Positions 1 to 12,045 of a stretch of DNA of 64,000 nucleotides are shown here, piece by piece. Origin of the DNA: Anseranas semipalmata (Eukaryota > Chordata > Aves > Anseriformes > Anseranatidae); assembly GCA_013399115.1 (NCBI GenBank), contig VXAA01005193.1, positions 1,186,469-1,250,468 of the forward strand, read 5' to 3'. The notes below the pieces were generated by a model. The model was not told the origin of the DNA, made no database searches, and saw nothing but the letters and a program-made list of their open reading frames with translations. Position numbers and translations under genes: made by a program. Each line of letters opens with the position of its first letter. Position 1 is the first letter of the stretch.

Positions 1-310
1 ATATAGGTTTTATTTCTCCTTCTAACGTTTCCCTGTAGAAGTCATCTGCAGGACAGATGGCCCACTAAGCTGCTGGGACTGTCTCCCACAAACACCTGTC
101 TAAGGCAGCTGGGAAATAGAAGATGAATTCCTCTCTTTTAATGCCCTTAAAGAAAAACAGCACCCGTTCCTGATGCATTCTATTTCCTTCTCCATCCTCC
201 CAGCTCCTTGTGCCCTGGGGAACTCAAATGCTTGGGGTGGTCAGCTAATGATGCACAAGTTGTCTGAGTACCCAGAGAGGAGTAAGTGGTCCGGTGCTGG
301 AGGGAACTGA

Positions 311-392
311 CCCTTATGTAAATAATACAGATGGGAGGTGCTGGATGGAGGATGGAGAGGACCAACCCTTATGTAAATAATACAGATGGGAG
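311..392. repeat. Imperfect tandem duplication, about 55-bp period
   Basis: A 27-base word beginning CCCTTATGTAAATAATACAG occurs at 311-337 and again at 366-392, followed in both copies by a near-identical GGAGNTGCTG. The offset is 55 bases, which suggests a local two-copy tandem duplication. No function is implied. Confidence 0.8.
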
Positions 393-514
393 CTGCTGAA
401 GCAGCAGATTGCACCTTGCATCCTTCGTGTTTGCAGCTAACACACTCCTCAGCAGCAAGGGGTGGGCTGCTTCTTGAGAAAGCGAGTTAGTGTGGCCAGG
501 CATGTCCCCGAGGG

Positions 515-529
515 GTGTGTGTGTGTGTG
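515..529. repeat. (GT)n microsatellite
   Basis: Short pure GT dinucleotide run of about seven to eight units. Confidence 0.8.
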
Positions 530-3500
530 CACGTGGCAGACAAAATGGGAAGCCCTATGCCCACCGTTCCGTGCGCCCGGTAAGACACAGCAAACCTGGG
601 CAGCGGGGTTGGGTGTCTGACCAAGCACTTGTGGGGTGTTGTGCATGATGGTTGCTGTAGCTGTGCAGGGTGCCTGACCGAGCGTGCTGGATGTGTCAGA
701 CAGCCCTGCAAGCTGCTGCTGGCTGCAGAACAGCATTTCTTGTCTGAGGTGAAGCCCAGCTGCTCTCGCTCGCCGTTGGCGTGCTGCTGCAGGTGGTAGT
801 TAGCGGGCCGGCAGGACTGTGGTTGCTGGGTTTAATTATAGCTCTTGTTTGGGAAACTAATAGAGCAACAGGGCTTTTTTATCTTCTGCTGGGGAAACTG
901 AGCACTTTGCAGCTTTTGATTGCTGTATAACGCTTCCCGTGACACAGAAAGAAACTTTCCTGTTCTCCCTGCAAGAGGAAATTGGAAACCTATGGGCAAT
1001 GAAATCGTGGATGCTGCGGCTTGGCCTCAGTTCGTGGTGCTCCTTGGGATGGGATGTTTCTATCTCCATGCTGCCCAGCCTTACCAGTGTCATCAGCCTC
1101 TTATTCTTCTCTCAGACCTGTCCCCTCCATTTGCCGAGGCAGTGTGTGTCTGAGATCCCGCTTCTCTCCATCCCCACGCCTTACGCAGATGGGTCACTAC
1201 GCAGGTGCAGGCAGCCCTCTGTTGTCTCTGTGCAAAATTTCCCTATAGAGGGAGAGATTGGGGGGGGTGTTACATTGCTTTTGTTAATAATAACAGCATG
1301 TTCATGGTCTCTGTTGTTTCCCTCCTTTAGGGGAGAGCTGCAGAAAGCTGTAAAGCAATGGCATGTGAAAATGGCCACGTGCCTCTCGCTGTGCTGCTCG
1401 CGGGCAGGAGCCGGGGCTGCGGGAGAGGAGCAGCAGGGCAGCAGGAGAGCTGAGCAGGGTGCGGGGCTGATCCTGCCCAGGTTACACAGCCCCAGGGGCT
1501 TCCGGACTTAAAGGCAGGTTTTCATGTGGGAAAGGAGTCCCACATACCTGGCTTGTTGCAGGTGAGAAGTCTGAAGTATCCCCGTTGCTTGGGCTGTGTC
1601 AGACTGGGCAGGAGCAGCACTTACACCGTACTGCCACGGTGGCTGAGTGCTAATTGTTTTTACTGCCTGAGCATCTGATTATTTCAGCTAGATCAGGTTT
1701 CATTCTCTGTATGTCTTTGAGGCTTCCTGACCTGCAGAAACTGCTTTGGGAGTTTCTTTTTGCTAGGCTGGTGAACTTAACACCGCTCATCCTGGGCAAG
1801 GGTTGCTGTGTATTCCTCCCAGCAAAAAATGCAAATGATCCTGTTACTGTTTTAGGATGTGTTGGTATCCCTGAGTGTGCAAAGCCACGTGCTGCAGCTG
1901 GCATGGGGGAAATCCACTGGGAGACAGGGAGAGTGATGCTCTGCCTCAGTTGGCTAGTGGCAGAGAGGTCTTAAATCATCCAAATCCCAGCTCTGGATAG
2001 AAATCTAGGCAAAGAGCTGGCTCACTTACTGTGGGCTTGGGATGTGCAGCTGCAGAAATACGGCATGGAGATGGCTGTACCTCTGTAGTTACCTGGGACA
2101 GGGGGAGCTTTGGCTCGGGTCTGCTCCACTATGGATATCCCAGGGAAACTTTTATTAGGTTGTTTGGATAGGTTCCACAAAGGTGCCCTGTGGCTCTAGG
2201 GTATGTGTTGTGGGTTAGACACAGGGGATTTACCTCGTCCCTTGGGATTTAGGAGTCCTCAAGTGTCTGGGTTTGCTAACCAAGAGATTTTCTGCACTTA
2301 AAAGTGAGCATGCTGAGCCTTCATATGTGTGTGTGAGGGAAGGTGTCTTAGATCCTGCTTGATGAGGCTACAGTCAAATGTTTGCAAGAGCCAAGTTAAT
2401 GAGTACCTCTGTGGATCCTGTCTTCAATCTCCTGGTGTTTCCAAAGTGGGGATGTCATCTGTCCCTAAGGTGCAGAGCCGTAGTGAGGCAAAATTGTGAG
2501 ACACCAAGATACTTTGGTAATGAGCCCCTTGGAAAAGAAGAGGAAAGGGAGAACTTCACACACGTTATTTTCCACCAGACAGGTATCTTTCCCTTTCTGA
2601 CTGGTCTTGCTCTTGCAGGACTACTCTGACCTATGCACCCACTGCCTCTCTTCTTTGCCCTGCCCTTGTGCTTGAGCCCAGGCTTTCTCTCTGTCTCTGC
2701 CCATGTAGGTGTCTGGAGACCTCTCCTGGGGCCTCCTGCCCTGGGTCTTGCTTTCTGCTGGGGTGGTGGGGCAGCAAGCACAGCTCAGCATGGAAAAGGA
2801 GCTGGCTGCTGTCCCTAAAGATGGATCTCTTGCTCACATAGCCTCTTGTTTGGAGACATCTGTTCCAAAATTGCAGTAATTAGGATGTAAACATCTGTGC
2901 TCTCTTTCTGGGTGCCTTGGCCACTGTGGCTGCTCCTGTGGCATCAGGGATGAAAAGCTGCTCCATATGGCATGGTTGCCTCAACCTTCCCCCGACAAGC
3001 AAGCAAAGTGGAGCAGCTTGAAGGGCTGTCTGTTGTGGTGAGAGCGAGCGGGGCAGGATCTGTCCTGATCAGCCCGACGGCCCTTCTGTGGGAGCTGCTG
3101 ACAGGAAGACCATTTAACACTTCTGCTTCCATCTCTCTCTTTCCCTGACACGAGAAGGCATGGTTTTGCTCTTGTGGCTCAGTTCCCACACTTGTGAAAT
3201 GCCTGTAGCAGCGTTTGCCTCTTTAGGATGTGTGAAGAACACCCGGGGCTTGCAGAGCACAGTGGCAACCTGTGGTATTGTAAAGGGATAGTGCTGCATC
3301 TCCATGTTTACCAGTGTCTCTCAACCTGTGGTCCATGAAAGGTGCTTGGTCATAGCATGTTCCCCATCAGACTGCTGGAAAGAGCATACATCCACTGCAG
3401 GAGTGTAACACCTTCTTGGTTAACTTTGTGGCATCACCAAATCAAAGTGGGCTCAAGACCTTGGGCTGCCGCTGTCACTTTGATTTGGGAGCTTTGAAAC

Positions 3501-4380
3501 CAGAGCCTGGCAGGAGAGCAAGTCTTCTCCCTGGCCTCAACATGGCAGAATGGAACAAACTTATGGCCAGCCTAAATGTACTAACCTTTCACTCGTCATC
3601 CTGGTTCAACTCCAGTTCATTTTTATGTATCCTCCTTAGTCATTTACTCTGCCGGCAGAGTGGAAGTGCCCTCAGACCTTTGGAGCGAGAGGAGATGTAG
3701 TGCCACCTCTTCAGTCTGAGCAGCGCGGCTTTGCGCTGCACGGGCAGCTGCAGCAGCAATGTTCAGCTTTGCAGTGTCCTCGCAGGCAGCAGGATACGGC
3801 TCTCAGCTGCTCAGCAGCAGCGTGCCGAAGCTGTAGGAACAGGGGCTGGTTCCCTTGTCACTGCGCCACGCACCTTGCTCCTCTGCAGACCTCCCTCGAC
3901 GGGCGCGCAGCTCCAGTTACTGAAGCATCGTCAAATGCGCGGCTGAGTTTCCCCTCTCCTGTGCTGCAGAGCAACTTGCCTCGCCTCTCCAGACACCGGG
4001 AGGGAAGCAGAGATGCTGGGGGGAAGAGCTGTGGAGGTGGGGAGAGATTGAGCTATCTTTAGTGTGGCACCGGTGAGGTTTCTTTGCACCACTAAGCAGT
4101 AGCTATCAAAACTGAGTGCAGTATGCAAGGGGAGAGATGCTGAAAGGAGCCTGTGAAGAAAAGGGATGTTGAAGGAAAAAAAAACCGCTTTCAGCTGCAC
4201 AAAGGCACTGCCCGTCACTGAGGGGGGTATAGGAATTTCCTGTATGTGGTGATTGATCTGCGCAGCCATTGGGATGCTCAGAAAGAGGATTGAGGAGAAA
4301 ATCACGACTGGAGGAGGTGGAGGTTCCCTTTTGAAAATGCACAGGCTAATAGAAAACATCCTCTAAACTCTCAGTGTGTC

Positions 4381-4510
4381 AGGATACATTAATGTAAGTA
4401 TAATATTTTCAAATCCTCAGCATCTTCTATCCAAATGTCATTGAATTAGTGCTAATGCATTTGTTAGCTCATTATTCATTAATATTCAGTATTCATTAGA
4501 CTGTCTCTTT
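4381..4510. promoter_or_regulatory. AT-rich, homeodomain-motif-rich block, possible conserved enhancer
   Basis: This stretch contains repeated TAAT/ATTA cores (TTCATTAATATTCAG, GTGCTAATGCATTTG, TCATTATTCATTAA) inside more GC-rich flanks. Dense TAAT motifs without coding potential are typical of vertebrate developmental enhancers. The call is pattern-based only; cross-species conservation was not tested. Confidence 0.25.
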
Positions 4511-5555
4511 CCCTGGAAGATGGGGATAATGAGACGTAGGATTGGCTGTGAGGCCATGCCATAGATATGCTTAGCACAGTGGGAGCGTGGTTTTATGCAT
4601 CAGAATGGCCTTCAGAGATTATTTTAGTGGTGATTTTAGCTGGCTTATGCTGCCCCAGCTCTTAGCCACTGATTTACCACAAATTAGTGGAAATTCTTAA
4701 TGGGAAAGCAGTGCTGATGATGATGTGGATAAATTTCTACCAACTCATGCCCCACAGGCAACTGGCAACGCAACCGATGAAGCCAAATTTTGATCTTTTT
4801 TGCCTGTAATCAGAACTGCAAAACTACCTTTGTAATCACAGAGCCATTTATCTCTCAGCCTGCAAGTCCTCCCTTTAACCCCTACCACCTTGCTTTACTT
4901 TGTGCCCTCAGGATTCTCTAGATCTGAAGATGTCTTTTTTTTTCCTTTTTTCCTCTTCCCGTCCTCTGACACCTCTGACCGTGAAGAGGACAGAGCAGGA
5001 AGTGTGGGCAGCAGGCTTTCCCTGGGAAGGAGCTGAGGTGCGCGGAGGTGCCAGGCTGGTGCGGACACCGCACTCGGCATCCCAGGTCCTGTCAAGACCA
5101 GCAAGCCTCGGGTCTCTCATCTCTGGGAAGGGCTTTGGTGAGCCGGGGCCAGGCCCTCTGCCAGATGTTTCCTTCAGCTAGCAAGTCTTCATGGGACTTT
5201 TTTTGGAAAGAATTCTCTTTGCTCTCCACCAGAGCATCCAAGGGAGAAAGAATGGCTCTAGCCCTGTGGCTGAAGGTACCCAGCACCTCTATGGGGGACG
5301 TGAGGGTCCTCCTGGCCAGCTGGCAGCATGGCATACCTAGGGCACTGTGTCTTCCAAACTGTTCTATCTGCAGCTACCTTTTGATCTTCTTGCCTTACAC
5401 TGTAGTGTTGGAATGGGTATACAGCTTGCAGTATCCTCCTTAGTCGTTTTCTGTTTCTCAGTTCTGCAGTGTTTCTAGACCCTGGCTGCCGCATCTGGCT
5501 GTGTGCTGCAATGACTTTCTGGGGGTCTGGGCTTAGTTATTCAGTGTAAAAAGAC

Positions 5556-5580
5556 AACAAACAAACAAACAAAAAACAAC
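5556..5580. repeat. (AAAC)n simple repeat
   Basis: Run of about four ACAA/AAAC units. An equivalent A-rich repeat occurs at 63096-63113. Confidence 0.8.
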
Positions 5581-7353
5581 CCACAAACAAAATTCTATAC
5601 AATCCAAAAGAAGCACCTGCAAAGCCCTCAGTAACTGAACTGATTTGCTGAAAAGTACTTTGCTTGTGGTCTGCTGAAAGGGTCTTATTAAATGTTTGAA
5701 CATTGGATTTGTCTTTGCATTGTCACAGCAAGTCCTCTCAGATTTGTATCACAGAAAGAATTATGTTAGCGTGCTCTGGGAGCTCACAGAATTGACTGTC
5801 TGCTCATGTGGATAGAAAAGGAAAAGTTTTCCTGAGAGAGGCAAATCATTTGCAAGGCAGCAGGAGAACACCTGTGTGCACGATGCCAAAATAACCAACA
5901 CCTCTCATTTCATTACTCCCCAAAGACTCATGAACTCTTTAGACATGAGCATAAATTCTGTCCTCCCAGGACAGCATGCGGAAGTGCAACTGGGGCGAGG
6001 GATTGCTGGTGCTTGAGCCTTGTGCTTGCTTGGACCAGATGAGCTGTGTCTGGTGCCTATGGGGGACTTTTTTATGGATCTCTTGGAGGGTGAAGTAGCA
6101 AATGGAAAAATGTGTTTGTGTTCAGCTGAGCCAAGATGAAAGGAAGACAAACTGGGAGGAAGGACTCTGTGAACTGAGAGTTTCCAGGGTTTTATGACTA
6201 GATAATGATATAGGGTGATTTTCTGGGACTCTTGACACCTCTACACTTACACAAAAGTTGTCTTTTCCACCTTAGCTTCTGTCAGGTATCTCTGTCTTGT
6301 TCTTTTCCTAGCCAGTATTTGTACTCTGTTTGCTGTCATCTTCTGTTTCCAGGAAGCAACACGTTGTCAAGGAAGATCTTGCCTCTGGTTTCTTGTAGCC
6401 GTAGGGCTGGTGTGTTCTGGCTCAACACAGGGGCTGCAGCGTCTGGGGGGAAGGACAAATATCTGAGATTTGCATGGCAATTTTGCCTGAAATGGCAACT
6501 GAAGGGCTTGATGTATGGCAAGAAGAAAGTCTTTAAATGATGCTCTGCTTTTTGTCTTCAATTCCTCTTGTCTGCAAAGTATTTAATGACGCTTAATTGT
6601 TCTAGACTAGGAAGCAGCAAAGAGGTACCACTCTCCTAATGGGCCACAGACACTGCCTCATGCTGGGATGGGCCGGAGCGTGGTTTGTACATCAAAACCA
6701 CTTGTAGCACATTCTGGTGAAGCTCTGCATTCAGCACGTAGGCACGCACATCAGGCACGCTGACAGGTGGAAATCCAGCGCTCGCACCGCTCCCCTGCCC
6801 CTTTCGCAGGGCTGATGGCGGATACCAGGGTGAAGGGCATGGGGCAGGGGAGCCCTTCGGTGCCTCTGTCCCACGCTGCTGATTCTTTATTTTTATTCCC
6901 TCTCTGGCAGGTCGTGTTGATGGCCAGTACATTCCTCTCAGACCGGGACAGCTTCCCCACAGCCCGGGATGGGCCGCCTGCAGCCGCCCCCCAGCACCTT
7001 GCCCTAGCGGGAGCTGACCCTCCCGTGCCAGGGCGATGAGGAGCCGTCTGCTGGCATAGCAGCAAGATTTTCATGCTTTTTTGTCTTAATTTTTATTTTC
7101 TGCACTCTGCGAGGTTTCATATGAAACACTTCCTGCGGCCTCCCTGCGCTGCCTCACAGCTGTGAGCTCCACGGCCCCCGGGGTGAGGTGGGCTGGAGGT
7201 GGCTGCCCTCCCTCTGCGGCCAGGCCAGCAGGAGAAACGCACCCCCGGCTGCCCCACAGGCGTGGGGCCCGGCCCCACGGTGCTCGCGGCCAGCGCGGCT
7301 CAGGCCTCTCCCCTCAGCTCTCCTGCCGGCAGGTCAGAGGCCTGTGCACCGCC

Positions 7354-7482
7354 ATGGCGGCCAAGCAGCCCCCGCCGCTGATGAAGAAGCACAGCCAAAC
7401 CGACCTGGTGAGCAGGCTGAAGACGCGCAAGATCCTGGGGGTCGGTGGCGAGGACGACGACGGCGAGGTCCATCGCTCCAAG
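7354..7482 (+). CDS. TP53I11: TP53I11 coding exon 1
   Basis: Codes residues 1-43 and ends in phase 0 at AAG|gtgagg. The exon appears to begin at 7333 after the acceptor CCGGCAG, leaving 21 bases of 5' UTR before the ATG. The following intron is 1,240 bases and contains a run of 28 T. Confidence 0.95.
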
Positions 7483-10400
7483 GTGAGGGGTGCTAGGCTG
7501 GGGAGATGTCCCTGGTCCCGCCTCAGGGTCCTCCATGCCGCTCCCATTGCTGGAGGCCATTGCTGCAGGAATATGGCCAATAAACCTGTGAAGTGTTACC
7601 TGCCGGGCAAAGCACATCATGTGGCAAATCCCTGGATAAAACCCAGTTTTTTTTTTTTTTTTTTTTTTTTTTTTCCCAGCATCTACCTTCTGCAGCCTCT
7701 CTGCAAAACCAGGGCTCCCAGCTCCGCCAGGCTCATGCACGGGCTGCAATAACAAGATTAATGCTGCCCTTTAGCGGAGACGGGCCGCGCAGCCTGGTGG
7801 AGGCACAAAAGCAGCCTGAAACCGCTTTTCATAGTAACGCAGCGAGCTCTGCCTTTAAGTTGCTTTAATCCACGGGTGAAATTTTATTGTCGAGACGCCC
7901 ATTAGCTAGCTCAGCTGCCAGAGCAAAGCACAGCCAGTTACACTGCTTATTATACTCCGGCACCCGTGCCCTGCCTTGCACATGGGGGGCAGGTGCGGAG
8001 CTTGCTTACGCCTCCCCACGCTGAGAGGAGCTGCCTGCCAGCAAGGGGTCCTGCCATGCCTTTCCCGATTGCTGGAAGTGAGGAGGAGCTGAATACACTT
8101 CTCTCCTTGCTGGCTGGGTGTCTGCTGGACACTATTACCTTGACTTTCAAGGGCTTAATTTGGCCAAGCTCTGAGCAGAGTTACGTACAGCTTTCAGCCG
8201 CTTTGCAGGAAGCCTGGAAGCGCCAAGCTTGCTCAGGAGCAACCAGCTCATGGGTGCCGCATGGAGCGGGCCCTTGGGTTGTTCCCAGAACTGGTGCCCT
8301 CCCACGAACCATCCTGCATCCCCTTTCCTTGGGAAATTCCCAGGCCAGCTGTATCTGCGTGATTGCTGGCTGTGGTGGTGTGGTCAGGGGGGCTTTAGCT
8401 GTGTGTCGCAGGCTAGGTGTGTGGGGGGAGGCAGCTCCCTGCTTATATAGGCAAGGTGGACGAGTTAATGGCGAGGCAGCCCTACGCTGATCCCACCAAG
8501 GGAGCAGTAGAGGCTGTAGATCCGGATGAAAATCAACAATCTTCAGCAGGTTTGGGGACCAATGGATCAAAGAGAAATTCCTTGCCCTTGTCCTCCTTTC
8601 AGCCCTCTTGGAGATAAACTGCCTTGTGGGGTTAAGATAAGTGTCCTCTGGGCTGAGGAATGCTGCCTAGAGGCTGGGGAAGGGTCTGCTCAGTCACCTT
8701 GTGCCTTTTGTTTGCATTTCAGATTAGCCAAGTCCTGGGAAATGAAATCAAGTTTGCTGTCCGGGAACCCTTGGGGCTCAGGTAAGACATGAGGCCACCT
8801 CGGAGCTGGGCCATCAGCTCTGTCTCCGACACCAGCTCTGCTGCCACACCAGCCTTGCTGCTCCCTGCAGGGGCTTCTCGGGGCTGCAGGACCACACTGG
8901 CTCTGCTTTCTTCCCCCATAAGCCAGCTCGAGGGACAGGAGCTCTGGTCTCTTGGCAGGTGCTGGGAACCACAGGGGCTGCACAGGGCCGGAGATGCTCC
9001 CTGTCCTCTTTGCAGAGCCATTTCTCTCCTCTGCTTGCATGGAGGGGATTTCAGCTCTGTATCACTAGCAAGGCTGGAGCTAGCAGTGTGCTGGGAGCCA
9101 CATCCTCACACAGAAAACCTGAGGCTGCCTGAGTTGCCTGAGGAGGGAGGATGAAGGCTAATAACCACGCAGACAGCTGGGAATGTGTTGCGAAGCAGGG
9201 GCGATAGGCTCGTCCCTGTGCTCACTGTAGGTCCTCTGTCTTTCCTTCCCCTGCAGGGTCTGGCAGCTGGTTTCCGCCGTCATGTTTTCTGGGGTGGCCA
9301 TCATGGTAAGTGAGGGACACGGTCCTGGGTGCCACCAGCTCCTGGATGCCACAGCGTGGCTCCTCAGCCATTTATTCCCCCTCCTCTGCCTTCAATGACT
9401 GCCGCTGCTTTCTCGTGAGAGGCCTTTGCCCTCACTGTGTCTCTGTAATGGGCTTTGCCAGCAGTGTCCGTGGCGGTTTGTTCCCATTGCCAGAGTCTGT
9501 TTTCATTAGCAGGTTCATAAACCACACATGGCACGGCAGCCTCGGTCACAGAAACTGGCCTTGAAGCTAGTAGCTGACACACTGATATTTCTCACGCCTC
9601 CTTAATTTCCAATTTCCTGGCCAACGGCTCTGATCACATAACGTCTCGATGTCAGAGCACCACTTTCCGCTGCCCGAGACAGCACGTTTTGATGGCTCTG
9701 GGAAAGTGCTGCTGAGTCTCTCCCATGCCTCCGCCAGGCCCTCGCTTTCCCTGACCAGCTCTACGACGCCGTCTTCAATGAGGAATCGGTGAGCAGCAAG
9801 ACTCCCATCCGGCTCTATGGAGGAGCCCTCCTCAGTGAGTGCCGTGCTGGTATCTGGGGTGTGCTGCTGCCCTGTAGAGCAATGGGGCGAGAGGCCAAAA
9901 GGGCAGGAGGGGGACAAATTCTGTATCCAGCAGGACAACTGCTGTTTCCAAAGAAACTATTTGATTGTGGGTCTCTTAGAAAGCTCAGCTGCTGTTGTTT
10001 TTTCCTAGCAAGGGCTCAGGCTTCCCACACATATTGTAAGAAGTGCTGTGCACACTCTAAATACCTGGGGGAGTAGCTCCAAGGACCCCAGCAGAGGGGG
10101 ATTGCAGATGCACCGGGAGATGGGGTGAGCAGGGTCTGGGCCAGACTGTCCTCATGGGAGCAGGAGGAGAGAAGGGGCAGGTGATGGCATCCTGTGACTG
10201 CGGTGCCTGGGAGGGCCTCACGTGTGGGGCACAAGGGATGGGGCCAGAGAAGAGGTGAGGGGCTTGAGGGGAGCCTGGAGAAACAGTCTGGAAAAGAAAA
10301 CAAGCACAGGAATTAAAATGCACAGGGTTGCTTAGCTCTGCACCCTGCACTGCAGCCACCACTGCTCCCAGGCTGCGAGGGGATGCGCCTGCTGGGTGCC

Positions 10401-12026
10401 CACCTCTCTGAGGCTGGTGTATAGTGCAAAAGGACAGGCCGGTGCTTGCAGGGAGTGCTTTTTGGAGGGGTGGTGAGGCTTGAGGGCAGGCAGCTGGGGT
10501 GGGATGCCCTCGCCCAGGCGGGCTGGTGGCTGGCTCCTTCGCGCAGGCTGCAGCAGCATCTCGTGGGGACGGCTGGAAATGCAGCGGCCACAGCAGGAAA
10601 GGGAGAGCGCAGCTGCTGGCTGCACTGCCTCCCTCTGCATCCTCCCATGGGGGCTGAAATGCTTCCCCTGGGGGGCAGGTGGGTGGGCTGCCCCTTGCTG
10701 GTGATCCCCGCTGGCCCTCGGAGCAGCTGCGCTGTTGTCTCCCCGCAGGCATCTCGCTCATCATGTGGAACGCCCTGTACACAGCTGAAAAAGTCATCAT
10801 CCGCTGGACCCTGCTGACGGAGGCGTGCTACTTCGCGGTGCAGTTCCTGGGTGAGTAGCTGAGCCAGGCAGGAGGAAGCACGGGATGGGGTACAGGGTGG
10901 GGAGGAGGGAGCGTGCCTGGCTGGCACGTCCCTGGTGGCACCCCGTCCCCGGCTGTCCCCATGCTGAGTCCCGCCAGCATTACAGAGGGCTCCTTTGCTC
11001 TGCTGGACTGGCAGAGAGAACCTGGCTCTGGGAACGCTTTCCCTGCCAGCTGCTCTCCCTTTTCCTTCCCTATGGGCTAGCCTCTGCCCTGGGCTGCTCA
11101 CTGAAGGGTGCCCAGGTGCAGGGGAGATGCATTCCTCTGCCAACACATCCATTTTCCTCCCTAAAATGTCCTGGCCTTTGTAGCCAGCACATGTCACCTC
11201 CTGGAGCAGGCTGCCTAGATTCTGGGGCTAACAAGAAAAGGCTGTGGTAACCTGCATTAAATGGGGGAGACTTTCAGTGTTGCCAAAACAGAGAATAACA
11301 GTTCAGCTTGTTTCTAGGGGGCATGTCTATATTTAACAATGAAGGTTTTTTTTTGTATATGTGTATTGGCTGTTCACTAACTGCATTATAAAGTAGCTTG
11401 TATTAGTAACCAAAAAGGAGCTGCTCAGAAAACAGGTAATGTGAGTGGACTATGCATGTTTTATTGATGCTCCTACATTTGAAAAATATTTATCAGCATT
11501 GAAGTGGTCAAACCACAAAGCAAACTGAGGAACATGCAGATTCCACAACTAATACCTGAGCAAGTGGGAAACTCGCATCTGCTTGAGTTCATCTTTCAGG
11601 CTGGCTACCTGAAGGTGGACTTGGCTTTAGGGAAGTGTTTCTTTAAATGGGAGCTCTGTGGACCACAGACCTGTGGCTAATTTTAAAGCTGTGAAATCAA
11701 GCTACTTAAGAGCCTGTGTTGCAGGTTTGCTGTGAGACTGGTGGGGCTGCAGTGAAAGCTTCTGCATTCACAGTGCTCAGCAGGTCTCTCCAAGAAGCTA
11801 CGTTAGAGGGCAGTAGAAAACAGCTATGCGCTACTTGGATCCATTTGTTTTTCATCACCAACCTCTGCCTTATCTCCCTCCTTCTCCTCCAGTTACCACG
11901 GTCTCCCTGGTTGAGAGTAGCCGGATAGCCACAGGTGCCATGCTCCTCCTGGTCAGCCGAGTCCTCTTCGTCCTCATCAGCATTTATTATTATTACCAAG
12001 TTGGACGCCGTCCCAAGAAAGTCTAA
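7354..12026 (+). CDS. TP53I11: Tumor protein p53-inducible protein 11 (TP53I11), six coding exons
   Basis: Joining 7354-7482, 8723-8781, 9257-9305, 9738-9834, 10749-10850 and 11893-12026 gives 189 codons plus TAA, the same length as human TP53I11. The protein starts [18 protein letters not shown] and ends [13 protein letters not shown], both recognisable as TP53I11. It has a charged, hydrophilic N-terminus (residues 1-62, with an acidic GGEDDDGE stretch near 31-38) and four hydrophobic segments at about 64-83, 104-122, 131-151 and 157-178, then a basic tail. The family is known as a p53-induced multi-pass membrane protein linked to growth restraint, and in mammalian cells to suppression of epithelial-mesenchymal transition; its biochemical activity is not known. 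All introns are GT-AG. The start ATG has G at -3 and +4. The gene runs tail to tail with TSPAN18. Confidence 0.97.
7647..7674. repeat. Poly(T)28 tract flanked by CCCAG direct repeats
   Basis: A pure run of 28 T in TP53I11 intron 1. CCCAG stands immediately before (7642-7646) and immediately after (7675-7679) the run. It is the longest homopolymer in the window. Confidence 0.9.
8723..8781 (+). CDS. TP53I11: TP53I11 coding exon 2
   Basis: Codes [19 protein letters not shown] (residues 44-62) and two bases of the Arg63 codon. The acceptor is TTTGCATTTCAG and the donor gtaaga. Too short to stand out as an open frame; placed by reading-frame continuity with its neighbours. Confidence 0.95.
9257..9305 (+). 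CDS. TP53I11: TP53I11 coding exon 3 (49-bp micro-exon)
   Basis: Completes Arg63 and codes [16 protein letters not shown] (residues 64-79), most of the first membrane segment. The acceptor is CCCCTGCAG and the donor gtaagt. The preceding intron is only 475 bases. Confidence 0.95.
9738..9834 (+). CDS. TP53I11: TP53I11 coding exon 4
   Basis: Codes residues 80-111 and the first base of Ser112, including [13 protein letters not shown] and [12 protein letters not shown]. It covers the end of membrane segment 1, the hydrophilic loop with NEESVSSK, and the start of segment 2. The acceptor is CCGCCAG and the donor gtgagt. Confidence 0.96.
10749..10850 (+). CDS. TP53I11: TP53I11 coding exon 5
   Basis: Completes Ser112 and codes residues 113-145 ([15 protein letters not shown] through YFAVQFL) plus one base of Val146. 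It spans the rest of membrane segment 2, the TAEKVIIRW loop and the beginning of segment 3. The acceptor is CCCCGCAG and the donor gtgagt. Confidence 0.96.
11304..11328 (+). promoter_or_regulatory. Candidate p53 response element in TP53I11 intron 5
   Basis: Two p53 decamer half-sites (RRRCWWGYYY) are separated by 5 bases. CAGCTTGTTT at 11304-11313 has one mismatch, at the first position; GGGCATGTCT at 11319-11328 is perfect. The gene is named for induction by p53, so an internal element is plausible. A match this good is also expected once or twice by chance in 64 kb. Confidence 0.25.
11893..12026 (+). CDS. TP53I11: TP53I11 coding exon 6 (terminal)
   Basis: Completes Val146 and codes residues 147-189 and the TAA stop at 12024-12026. 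It includes the end of membrane segment 3, segment 4 ([20 protein letters not shown]), a YYYY run and the basic C-terminus GRRPKKV. The acceptor is CTTCTCCTCCAG. The 3' UTR follows in the same exon. Confidence 0.97.
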
Positions 12027-12045
12027 TTCCTGGGCTTTTTGTCAT

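Larger units (their letters stand above)
1..7332. other. Non-coding region upstream of TP53I11 coding exons
   Basis: No coding exon is recognisable on either strand. The open frames here, up to about 190 codons, have no recognisable domains and no coding-like composition. The stretch has GC-rich patches (3690-4000 and 7130-7330), an AT-rich enhancer-like block (4381-4510), a short tandem duplication (311-392) and simple repeats. TP53I11 in other vertebrates has untranslated 5' exons, and one or more probably lie here or further left. I cannot place them without transcript data. The AG acceptor ending at 7332 shows that at least one upstream exon exists. Confidence 0.6.

Noticed and set aside
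498..507. Perfect p53 half-site AGGCATGTCC
   Set aside because: No second half-site within 13 bases; single half-sites occur about every 4 kb by chance.
939..1511. Plus-strand open frame of 190 codons upstream of TP53I11
   Set aside because: No domain, no homologue recognised and no splice context; a non-coding exon remains possible but unsupported.
3312..3360. Phrase resembling the end of an old hAT-type element (CTCTCAACCTGTGGTCCATG)
   Set aside because: Too short, and no matching opposite terminus or target duplication was found.
10057..11197. Long overlapping minus-strand open frames (247 and 294 codons) inside TP53I11 introns 4-5
   Set aside because: They run antisense across a verified TP53I11 exon in GC-rich DNA where stops are scarce, have no recognisable domain and show low-complexity proline, alanine and serine composition.
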